Shown here in pieces: positions 31,901 to 43,968 of a stretch of DNA of 64,000 nucleotides. This DNA comes from Achatina immaculata (lineage: Eukaryota; Mollusca; Gastropoda; Stylommatophora; Achatinidae): the NCBI GenBank assembly GCA_009760885.1, contig CM019707.1, positions 34,084,645 through 34,148,644 of the forward strand, read 5' to 3'. The notes beneath the pieces were generated by a model that saw only the letters and a list, made by a program, of their open reading frames with translations, was not told where the DNA came from and searched no databases. How positions within the stretch are numbered: position 1 is the first letter of the stretch; every line of letters begins with the position of its first letter. The position numbers and the translations under genes were made by a program.

Positions 31901-34900
31901 TAAGAGAAAATGTCGCGATTTATTGCTGTCCTGCAAGACGACACAGGGCGTACTGGGCAGCCGATCGCCCGCCAAAGACATGGATGGGCGAACAACAAAA
32001 TAAAATAGTTTTTCCAACGTTTTGTAGCTTTGTCTTTCCCGACAACCTGATTTCTTTTATTAATTTCTTTTTAACCCAGAATGTATGAGAACAATGATGT
32101 TCCTTTTGGAATGTCAGAACGATTATCTGGGTAGATGAACCAGCGCTGAACAAGACCCTATTCCACCTCTTCGTTGGTGCTCCAAGTGACAGGGGTCTCG
32201 GCCTGACTAACGAGGTAGCCCTCTACATGGTGGCGGAGTCCATGTATGGGCTCCGCACGAGGTATTCAAGGTCAGTCACCCACCGTGACCCAGTCCCAGT
32301 TTAATACGACGCTGATGTCCCAGTCCCAGTTAATATGACTCTGATGTCCCAGTTTAATACGACGCTGGTGTCCCAGTCCCAGTTTATTATGACTCTGATG
32401 TCCCAGTTTAATACGGCGCTGATGTCCCAGTCCCAGTTTATTATGACTCTGATGTCCCAGTTTAATACGACGCTGATGTCCCAGTCCCAGTTTATTATGA
32501 CTCTGATGTCCCAGTTTAATACGACGCTGATGTCCCAGTCCCAGTTTAATATGACTCTGATGTCCCAGTTTAATACGACGCTGGTGTCCCAGTCCCAGTT
32601 TAATACGACGCTGGTGTCCCAGTCCCAGTTTAATACGAATCTGATGTCCCAGTTTAATACAACGCTGGTGTCCCAGTCCCAGTTTAATACGAATCTGATG
32701 TCCCAGTTTAATACGACGCTGATGTCCCAGTCCCAGTTTAATACGAATCTCATGTCCCAGTTTAATACAACGCTGGTGTCCCAAAGTCGCCTGCAAAGAA
32801 CATCCTGCTGGCAGCTCTAATGAGATTTTTTTAAAAAGCATCTCTCTCTCTCTTCTTCTTCTTCTACTTCTTCTTCTTCTTCTTTCTCTCAACGTCCCGG
32901 CCGACATGGGTAGGATACCCTGTCCTCCCATAACCCTCGATCCCTCGTGCATCTCAGCAGGATAATCACTGAGAATTTCCTCTGCCAGTATGCCAAACCA
33001 CCAGAAATCTTTCTCTTTGTCTACCTCTGCCTCTTCTACCTTCGATCTTCCCTGTTGCTATTACTAGCAGGTGCTCCAACCCACCCCTCCACCAAACATG
33101 CCCCACAAGTTTGTATTGTCGTTTTCTGATCTTCATCAGATATTTCCTTGTTTCTTGTGAGATTTAAAAAAAAAGACCCAAAACCGATTACAGGACAGCT
33201 CAAAACTTGGACATCTTCACATTTGATCCTCATGACTGCTTTAAGCAGTGTTTTATGTTCATTTATTTTGTATACATTTATACCGCCCTAGTCACAGAGC
33301 CAGCAGGAAGTTGAGGGACGGTTGCAGTAACTTCAGCTGATGTGCAGGTGTCACCGAAATATGAAGGATAATATAGAGGAAAAAAGAATGTTTTATTAAC
33401 GCTTTCATTCTATATTTTGTCAGTGCTATCCGTGATCTGCCTTTAACATAGGGGTCCTGTCCTTCAAGGTCAAGTGAGCTGCCAGCGGAACGACTGATTA
33501 AGCACCTGGAACAGTTAAAGAGGGAGGAAGAAGAATGCAGGAGCCAGATTAAGTGTTTGAGCAGGCACATATCAGCCCTCAGACACGAGGCGGTGCTTCA
33601 ACGTCGAGCTCTTGTCGACATCTGCCATGAATCAGGTCTGGTCATGCATTTTAGCAACGTTAGTGTCGTTAAACGTCATGAGAATTTAGAGAAGACTGTA
33701 TTGGAAGGTTAGATAAGGGGAAAAAGAAAGAGAGGAAAACCAAGGAGAAGATGGCTGCAGGATATCGTTGATAATCTGCGAATGGATGCATCAGCAGCAG
33801 GCCATCTTGCTTACAACTGAAAGGCCTACGGGAGAGCTGTTAGGGAGGCAAAATTCCGCAAGGGACATGCAAATGACTGACTTAACGTCGGTAGTAATGT
33901 TAGCATCCACCCTCATTTATGCATACGAAAGCTAGAAAACAACTAAAGAAATAGAAAACAAATTAGACTCCTTTGAAAAAAATACCTAAAGAAAATACTC
34001 TTTATAAAGTGGAACGAGTTAAAAATCAACGCAGAGGTATGTCAGATGCGCAAACACCAACAACCAGTCTCATGAGTGATCAGAAAAAAGGAGATGGACA
34101 TGTCGGTCACGTGATAAGAAGAAACAATCAGAGAATATCAAAACAAGATATCAAGTGGAACACAACAGGCCGAAGAAAAAGAGGTCGACTATGTGAAACT
34201 CCAAAGAGGACATTGTTAAGAGAGGCTAGATTAGCAGGCATAAAATCCCTTGATGAGGTTGAAAAGTTCGCTGAAATTAGGAAAACTTTGACGAACGACT
34301 ATGCAAGCCCTATGTGACGTTTAACGGCACGGGAAGGATGTAAGATGTAAGATGTGCGTAAGATTATCCGTACTAATTTGTGCGGACAAGCCGAAAATTA
34401 TTAGATTTCAATCTTAATTATTTCGCTTAAACAACATTTTCGAAGATCGCTTATTTACGTCACACGTCATTTAGAGTAGTCAAAGATTTCATGTTACATT
34501 AATATCAACTATTTTTTAAACAAAAAGAACAAAATCATTCATTCTACTTCTTCGTTCTCTTTAATACACTTGATACTGAAGCCAGGAATCATAGTGGAAA
34601 TAAATGTTGGTTTGTGAAATTAACTATTTCACTCCGGTTGGTTTGTGAAATTAACTCTCCCACTCCCATTGCTTTGTGAAATTAACTATTTCACTCCGGT
34701 TGGTTTGTGAAGTGAACTCTTCTACTCCCAAGTTAATTTTCAGACTTTGCGAGAATAAATTCTGAGGAGAAAATGCTGGTAGAAAGAAAATGGAAGGACG
34801 TTAGTGTATGATTTAAAAGTATGGGCTAGGTTAGAAATGCCTTGGTTTTCATTTTATTTAGACTTTATCTAAGCAGCACCCTGAAGGTTGATTCGTATAG

Positions 34901-36377
34901 GCCTGCAAAATCAATCAGCCCTGCCAGTGTTGTTTTTGGAATTAATTATCCGAAATAAATACAGACACCCTGATTTATTAACTCTGTAAAACTGGTTCGA
35001 ACTTGTTGAACAAGGCGTTTGTGTAACGTTTTTTGTGGCCTGATCTGTTCATATATTCTCTCTGGCACACAACTCTAGAAAGTTGCATGTAGTTACAATA
35101 TAATGCGTTTTTTTATAAAATAAATATTGTTGTGTTAAAATTGTAATCGTGGCTGAAGTGTACATGTGATTTGTTACTGCAAACGTGTGTTGAATTTGTG
35201 TTTCTAAGTACGCGGTGTTTGTTTCTATTGTGCTGTATTTGTATATCGATGTGTGCTATATTTGTGTGTCAGTGTGCGCTGTTTTTGTGTATCTATGTGT
35301 GCTATATTTGTGTGTCTGTATGTGCTGTATTTGTGTGTCTATGTTTGCTATATTTGTGTGTCTATGTGTGCTGTATTTGTGTGTATATGTTTGCTATATT
35401 TGTGTGTTTATGTGTGCTATATTTGTCTGTCCATTTGTGCTATGTTTGTGTGTCCCTGTGTGCTATACTTGTGCTTCTATGTGTACTCTATTTGTGCGTC
35501 TATTTGTGCTATATCTGTTTGTCTGTGTGTGCTATGTTTGTGTGCATGTGTTTGCTATATCTGTATGTGCTATATTTATGCGTCTATGTGTGATGTGTTT
35601 GTGTGGCTATGTGTGCTGTGTTTGTATGTCTGTATGTGCTGTGTTTGTGTGTCTATGTGTTTTGTGTTTGGAGTATCTGTATGTGCTATTTGTGTCTGTC
35701 TATATGTGATATTTTAGTGTGCCTATGTGTCGTGTGTTTCTGTGAATTGTGTGTGTAAAAAGCAGAAATAATATATAGAAGAATGTTGCGAATCCCCTGG
35801 ACAACAAAAATAACTAATGAAGAATGTATGAGAAGAGCTGGAGAGACAAAAAAATCTTGTCCAAAAAATAATAGAGAGACAATGTACTTTCATAGGACAT
35901 GCAATGAGAAGAGGGGGCATTGAAAATATTATAACAACAGGAAAAATAGAGGGAACACGATCAAGAGGAAGACCAAGAGAAATGATACTGAACAGCCTGA
36001 CGGGATAGTGTGAGAGGAGATCACCAACTGAGCTGATGGCCTGCATGAAGGATCGTGTACTTCGGAGAAGCATAATAGCCAATGCCAGCCGGCACAGCAC
36101 CTGATGATGATGAATGTATATATTGTGCAGCTTTAACTTACCAGAATCTATAGAACAAAATTTAAGACTAAAACAGAAGTAGGGACCAATAAACAGCACT
36201 AAGATGGACACCACAGGAAATAGAAGTAAGGGTAGACCAAATGAGACATGCAGAACAACAGAGAGGAGTTTGAGCTATAGAGGGCTCACTTGGGCAAGAG
36301 CAGAAAAAAAGGCAAAGGACAGGCGTTTGTGGAAAACCCTTTGCGGAAGCCCCATGTGCCTTGGGCAGTTAATGTTC

Positions 36378-36416
<39 letters not shown>

Positions 36417-37993
36417 CGTCTTTATTAATAAACGGACACAAAATTGTGACGTTTTCATCTATAGCTTAATCATACAAAAAGTTGCAGAAATAGAAATAAA
36501 GGAAGAAGAAGCAGAGAAAATATGAAGTCACATGAATGATATACACGAAATAAAAACGTGAAAATTTTAGAAAAAAAATGGAGTATTTGGCTATGATTTG
36601 CAAGAAGCTGCGTTTGAGAGTTGTCTTTTTGTGTATTATATGTTATATATAAGAATTTATATTTTCTGTTCGTTTTTTTTCCTTGTATGTTGTCGTATGA
36701 TTAAGATATAATCTTGTCATATGATTAAGATGTAATCCGAAGCGTTGTAGCTGCGTGCTCGCTAACTAACAAAGCTCTTACTTTTTTTGTTTTCAATAGT
36801 TTTAACATTTTGTCAGCACAGCTTTACCGTAGTGGCTTCGTATTGCTGTATTTAGTTGTATATACAAGGTGTGTCCGGTAAGTAATGAGACTGATTCCAT
36901 AAAATTCGATTTGTTGAAGTTATACTTACATACACTTAAAATTCCTCGAAATAACGTACTTGAGCATCAATACGCTGTTGACAGCGGTTCTGCCACGCGT
37001 CGTAGCTCGTCTGGTTGCCTTGAATAGAGATCTCCTTCACTTGTTACGGCAGCTTGCATGTCATTAACAGTCCCAAAATGGTGGTCTTTCAATCTTAATT
37101 CCAGCCGAAGAAACAAAAAGAATTCAACCGGGGCCAAGTCCAGGCTGTAAGGGTTGGCACAGCGTTGCCACGGTTTGTTTCGCCACAAAATCTTTCATTA
37201 GCAGCAACGCATGGCTCGGCGCATGTCATGGAGAAGAACGCATGTGCAGTTCTTTCGTGACGATTTCATACACAATAGATTTTGGAAGTTCCACTTGGTC
37301 TGCTATCAATTTACGACTCAGGCGTCGGTTGGAGTCCAAAACCGCTTTCACCTTATCAACATTGTCGGAAGTGTAAGACGTTAACGGGCGCCCTGTGCGT
37401 TGTCCATCCTCGACGCTCCCTATTCCTTCGTTGAACGTCTTGTGCCACCGAAACACTTATGCTTTCGATAAAGCATCCTTCCCGTAGGCTTTCTGCATCG
37501 TAGCAAGCAGCTCGGTGGCGGATTTTTCACGTTTTATCACAAAACTTTATCGTGTATCGCTGCTCGGCACTGGTCTGCGTTTTGACCGTTACGCGACGCT
37601 TAAACAGCCGTCCACTTGGCAAGCTATCCGCACTCTGTAAAAGCTCAAGGCTAAGTGGCGAGATATCGACCCTTTACCTAACATTCCCACCCCCCCCCCC
37701 AACCTTCAGGCCCGGAGATTCCGCCCTCCGGCCCTGCTGATTGGCTGAGTAAAATAAGTCTCATTACTTACCGGACACATCTTGTATACTTATATCGAAA
37801 AACTACCCTCCATCCAAGAGAAGTAAAGACATTCACTTTCGATTTTACAAATATTTCTCAAGCAGAAGTGGTAGGAAGTAATCCAGAGGTAAAAAAGTTA
37901 GAACCAGTCTGTTACAGGAAGTATGTCAAAATACGGACTCCCGTAGACGCTGCAGTGGCGCTGTCGTATGTCAGGTGAGTATACGTATATCAA

Positions 37994-38041
<48 letters not shown>

Positions 38042-41000
38042 CGAAAAATCAGTATAGATGTAATCCCCGATGTACGCCGACCCGATATACAAGGGTATAT
38101 GGTTTAAATATACGTCATTATGAACTAAGACCTTTGATTAAGGAATGTAAGCTTGATATGCATTTTTTAAAAATTCTCCCTCGATGGTTTACATTTCTTT
38201 CACTCGAGTGATTATTTTCTTTAATTTCTGAGTAGGTAAAGATAAAGGTGCCCTAGAGGCACATAGGGATATGGTGTTAATGCCCATATTTTCCGTGTCC
38301 TCTCAACACACTAGAGGGCGATATGGTCGGTATCACAACTGGCCGCCGTTCCTTCCCCAACTCCAGAAGAAGTCAGGTACCCATTTCTACGGCTGGGTGA
38401 CTGGGGTGCCTCCGGCCGGATTCGAACCGCCGACCTTCGGCATGAGAGACCAGTGTACTAACCACTTCGCCACTCGGACACCCAATTTCGGAGTAACACA
38501 GTGGATATAAAATCTAGATAAAATATATACAGTGTGTATCAGAATATACGTACAGTAACAAGTATGTATAAAAATCATATTATTATGGACTATGCAGTGA
38601 AAATGTAAAATAACAATATTAAAAATAAAAGTAACAAATTGTTGAAATTCTCTGTGGAGTTGTTTTTCTTCTTCTTCTATTATTCATCTTATTATTATTA
38701 TTATATTTTTTGCAAGGAAGGTATTGATGATGTTGAGGAGGAAATTAAAGTGGTGCATGGGGCACATTCACAGAACTTAAATAACAAAGTATCATCTATG
38801 CTTGGGGGAGGGGAGGGGGGAGAGAGAACTAATTGCATTTATGAAAAAGTCACCAAAACGTGCCAGACACGACCCGGAGACGACAGCATTTGCGTGAATC
38901 ACTATAAGCAGGAACACAGAGAATCGTGAAGTGGGCGGGGGGGGGGGGGGGGGGGGTAGAGGAAGAACGAGAGAGAAGAAAACAGACGTAATGTTTGGAA
39001 AAAGAAGTCTGAGATGAGTATTAATACACGAAATCACAATAACACTGAGAGCTATGAAGGACCGCTTATCGTCTGTATCATCTAATTCGTCTAAGATTTT
39101 CGACTAGTAATGATGACTACATTCACAAATCTGCACCTTCTTTCTAGGGCGGAAATCAGTTCAAGAGCTTTGTTTCCTCCTTTGTTTTGTCTTTATTAAC
39201 AATCTCAGTCCTCCATAGCAAAATAGATTTCAGATGAGCACGGCAGTTGTATGTGACAGGTGCTCAGATATTTGTCAGAAAATATCCGATATTTGTCATA
39301 AAATGTCAGATATTTGTGGCAAAATGTCAGATTTTTGTCACAAAATGTCAGATTTTTGTCAGAAAATAAGGCAGAACTTCTTTTTTTCACCAGATGTTCA
39401 GGTATTTTATATTTTTTTTTCGTTACTTTCTCTATAACCCTCTCTCCTTGCCTCTCTTCCTCTAACTCTTTCTTTCTCATTTGTATCACTCATTTCCTTA
39501 TACGTCCGTCCATTATTTCCATCCATCCATCCATTCATCCATCCATCCATCCATCTATCCATCTATCCATCCCTCCATCCATCCATCCATCCATCCATCC
39601 ATCCATCCATCCATTCATCCATCCATCCATTTGACTGACACCTGCAAGTTCAGGATAGTACCATCTGTTTAAACCTTTCATGCTCAACTTCCTACCTTTA
39701 GAAAACACATTGAAGCCCTGACAGACCTGGAGATCCTCATCTGCAGGAAACAGTTTGTTCTTCTCCACGTTTTTCCCAGCGTACAACAAGAACAGGTTTC
39801 TCCATCCAAGGTAAAAGATTAATTTTTTTTTTAAAAACACGTTCATGAATACGGTTCCGTGCAAACTGAAATGACTGTGTCGGCAGCGATACGGAGTTGA
39901 TAACTAGAGAGGTTTATTTTGGTTATTTTGGACCTTACGGTGGTCCTTATTATTATCAACTTGGAATTCTCATAATCTAACAAACTTGATTGCACAGAAA
40001 GTTTACCAACTTGCCAAAATAAAACACTTTATTGACAAAGACACAAGAAAGATATACTACATATCACACATACAAACACACTTAGATTACTGTTCTACAA
40101 TCTAGGATGGATGCTCAGTATCATGCACAAAAAGTCTCCACTCACTTCGCAAACGAGCATTAAATCTGATTTGTGACACACATCCAGTACAGACTGTAGA
40201 TCAGCACAAACAACTCAAAATTCTGCCCCTCAAATATAGAGACACTTTTAACAAAGTGTAGTGTGTTCACAGAATTCTGTCGCACAATGCTCCGCCTTAC
40301 TTGTGGTCACTGTTTACGTATAACATTAAACATAGCCAGCGTTTAAAAAACTGTCTTCTTCCTAAACCCAGGATTGATCTGTACAAGAAAAGCCTTGCAT
40401 ACTCTGCAGTACAGCTCTGGAACACCCTCCCCTACCATTTAAAATCCATTAGTAATACTTCATCTTTTAACTCAAACCTGTTTCATTATTTACCTGTTTG
40501 TAATTATATGCCTCCATAAAATAACCAGCACTGTCTCAACCCATGACTCGCCAGAAATCAAGTACTAAAATGACATAGTTCGAAAAGCAACTTATTAGAT
40601 ATTGTTAGAAATTATTTTAATTTTTTTTTTAGACAACGAAAGCAACAGGCTATGGACCTGGTATTACTGCAAGGCGGGCTAACCCGTAGCGAAATGTGGA
40701 CCAAACCCCCGGCATTGAATGTACATCTCGTAGTTAGAAAAAAAACTACACTTTTGTCTTAAGCAAAGGGCACGTTGATCAGGGTACCTGCCAAGAGGAC
40801 ACTTTGACCTTTGCCAAAAGGCCGAGAAGTGATTATTTTAATGCTTGTTAAAAAAAACATATGTTAGAAGATCTGTACTGAAAATGTATTTTTGTTTATG
40901 TATATGTCTGTGTGTGCGTATATGTGTGTGAGAGTTATTTTATTAGGTTGATTACTTCTTCTCTTTTACTTTGAATGTAATTGTTTAATCTTACACTCTT

Positions 41001-41251
41001 TTGATACGTTTTTTTCCCTAATGTAATTTGTATAGTTGTATTAAATCGAGTGTGTGGGAAGAATGAAAGATGGAGTGATGAAGGGCAGAATGTAAGACGG
41101 GCCTGCGTGCCCAATTCTTTACCCTTTAAAAATTAATTCATTCATTCGGCTTCCCTCAGAACTGAACTGGGTTGCTTGGAAATTTTGGTTCATTCTGGGA
41201 AGCCTTGGGCAACCAAATTGGAATTCATCCAGCCCCTCCTCCCTCCCTTTC

Positions 41252-41296
<45 letters not shown>

Positions 41297-41454
41297 GTCT
41301 TCTTCATCCCGTTTAACTTGTACAGAAAATCTGGCAGTTGATTCCCAAGTTATGAAGTATTAGTTTGCAGCCTGAAACAAGGGACGCAAATGTGCTTATT
41401 TATTTCTGGAGGCATCTATTTTACCGAGTTAAGTACCTTAGTAACCTTCACGTT

Positions 41455-41505
<51 letters not shown>

Positions 41506-43922
41506 ACTCTCTTCTTGTCTCTCTGTATTTATCTTAGACCGCGTCCCATGCTATACAAGTGAAGAAGAAGAAGAAGATATGATGCAAACAAAGAGTTGCA
41601 GGAGTCGAACATGGCCCAGCAGTATCATGGGTAGGAGTCTGGCAGTGACAGAAGAGAAATCGAGTAGTTGCGGACCATAGAAAAGCCATGAAAGGTTGAG
41701 GTGACCATTCATTCATTTGCATGTCTCTTGCGGAACTTTGCCTCCCAAACAACACTCCTGTAGGCCTCTCGGTTGTGAGCAAGATGGCCTGCTGCTGATG
41801 CATCCATTTGCAGATCATCAACAATGTATTGCAGCCATCTTGGCCTTGGTCCTCCTCTCTTGCTTTTTCCCATTATGCACCCTTCCAATACGGTCTTCTC
41901 TAGATTATCATGACGTTTAATGTGTCCAAAATATTTAATTTTTCTCTCTTTAATCCTCTTTACTACCCAGCCTTCTTCAATATTAAATTCTTGTAGTATG
42001 GATATATTTGTTCTTTTTTTTTGTGTCCATGATATTTGAAGAACTCTTCTGTAGCATTTATATTCAAAGGTATTTATGTGTTTCTCAGCCGTTTTGTTAA
42101 GTGTCCAGGTCTCACAGGCATATGTTGCGATGGGAAAGATGCATGCCCTTAAAAATCTTACTTTTATAGTTCTGTTTGTTCCTCTCTGCAGATTCTTTAG
42201 TTGTTTTACTTTCTGAAGAACGATAGATATCGTCCTTGTAATTTACCTCATTGTATCTCTATTATTAGTTAGCAGTGATCCAAGATATTCAAAACTCTCC
42301 ACTTCTTCCAGTTTTTCTTCATTGATACATATATCAGCTGCCTTGTTTGTTTTGTCAGTTGTCATCACTTTAATTTTCTTCACATGAAGATAGAGGTTTT
42401 GCTCTTCACTATTCTTACGGACTGACATAATTAGTTTTCCCATTCCTGTTTGTGTTGTGGACAGTAATACTGTGTCATCAGCATATCTAATCTCTGGTAT
42501 TTTATAACTTCCAATTGTTATGTCATCGTAATATTCTTTGTCTACATCTTCTCTAACATTCCTCATATTTTCAGTATACAAGTTAAATAAGTAGGGTGAC
42601 AGTATGCACCCCTGACGGACCCCTTGTTTTATGTCAAACCAAGTTGTTGTTTCACCATTTATTCTTACTGCTGCTTGTTGGTCTAGATAAAGCAGTGATG
42701 TTAATTGTATCAAATGTGTGGGAAATCCCATTTTTTCCATTATTTCCCACAGTCTCTGGTGTTGTACGCAATTAAATGCCTTTGAGTAGTCTATAAAGGA
42801 TAAATATAGATTCACATTAAACTCTATGCATTTCTCTATTATTAATCTTATATTGAATATATGATCTCTTGATCCTCTTCCTTGCATGAAACCAGCTTGA
42901 ACCATATTGACTTCTTCTTCTATTTTCTTACAGAGTCTAACCATTATGATTTTTAACAGAATTTTACTGGCATGACTAATCAGGGCATCAATTCTGTAGT
43001 TTGTGCATAATTTCAGGTTACCCTTTTGTGACAGTGGTATGAATATAGTTATTATCTATTCTTGTGGCCAAATATCTGAATGCCATATCTTTTTACATAG
43101 TGCATGATAAATTGTTGCACATTCCTTTCCTCCTGCTTTAATAAGTTCAGCTGTTATCTCATCACATCCTGGTGATTTACCATTTTTCAGATTCTTTATT
43201 GCCCATAAAACTTCTTCTAATGTCGGTTCGGGTTCTTTCTCCTCCAGTAATAATTCACATTGTTGATTTCTGCTTTCGCAGTCGGTTGTTTCATACATTC
43301 CTCTGGAATATTCCTTCCATCTTTCTAGAATTTCCTCTGTCTCTGTCAAGGTATTCCCCATCTTGTCACAAGTTACATTTAGCTTAGGTGTGACATTTCT
43401 TGTCAATGTCTTCATTTCTTTAAACATTTCACTATCTCTTCCATACTTCTGATGTCCAGTTATTCTTTCACAACAATCTTTAGCTGTTGTTATTAAGATA
43501 TCTCTGGCCTGTGTAGCCAAATCATCTGGCGTCATCTCCTGTACAGCCATGGGGATTTCGAAACGGTTCTTCACTTCTATACCGTATTGTTCTTGTATTT
43601 TTGTAAGATCAAATCGGAGTGGTCTTGATCCCGTAACTCTCTTTTTTTATCTTTATCTTCATGTCTGCTATTAATAGCTCATGGTCCGTGTCATAATCAC
43701 AGGTGACCTGTTGAGTTAAATTATCTTCAGCATGTCAAACAGAAACTAGGTTGTGTCCACTCGGACATTCTGCCACTAGATGTCAAATCCAGATGAAATA
43801 CAAGCAAAAACCCACAAACATACATATAGACCATTTTGTACATCAGTTAAATATGTTGTCTGACCAGGATTTTGTATATATGTTGTCTTACCTGGATTTT
43901 GTATGTATGTTGTCTGGCCTGA

Positions 43923-43968
<46 letters not shown>

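Larger units (their letters stand above)
30925..32135 (-). mobile_element. Penelope-like element, 3' half, minus strand
   Basis: The minus-strand 3' flank (30,925-31,398) carries the PLE end phrases gctttattaattaac and gtgacgtttcggcgtgagcc, shared with copies at 36.4 and 52.9 kb. It is followed by the coding end at 31,399-31,998 and decayed coding sequence to about 32,135. It lies in intron 2, antisense to the gene. The polymerase core is missing. Confidence 0.82.
41705..43737 (-). mobile_element. LINE-A copy, endonuclease end to 3' end, intron 5
   Basis: From high to low coordinates the minus strand carries the last part of the endonuclease (D-T-D-H-E-L-L region near 43,690), the RT N-terminal region (43,574-43,056), the RT core (42,944-42,243), the C-terminal region and the (AATG)n tail at 41,707. 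It supplies the endonuclease-RT link that is deleted from the 15.2-17.5 kb copy. A frame break near 42,950-43,056, a stop near 42,240 and other small changes show it is inactive. Confidence 0.9.

Noticed and set aside
32301..32952. Long minus-strand frames (150-226 codons) with [11 protein letters not shown] repeats
   Set aside because: Produced by the 54-bp array, whose period keeps every frame open.
35171..35720. Cys/Val-rich frames that look like membrane protein
   Set aside because: All + frames of the 24-bp repeat stay open together. The hydrophobic look comes from tgtgtt-type codons, not from a gene.
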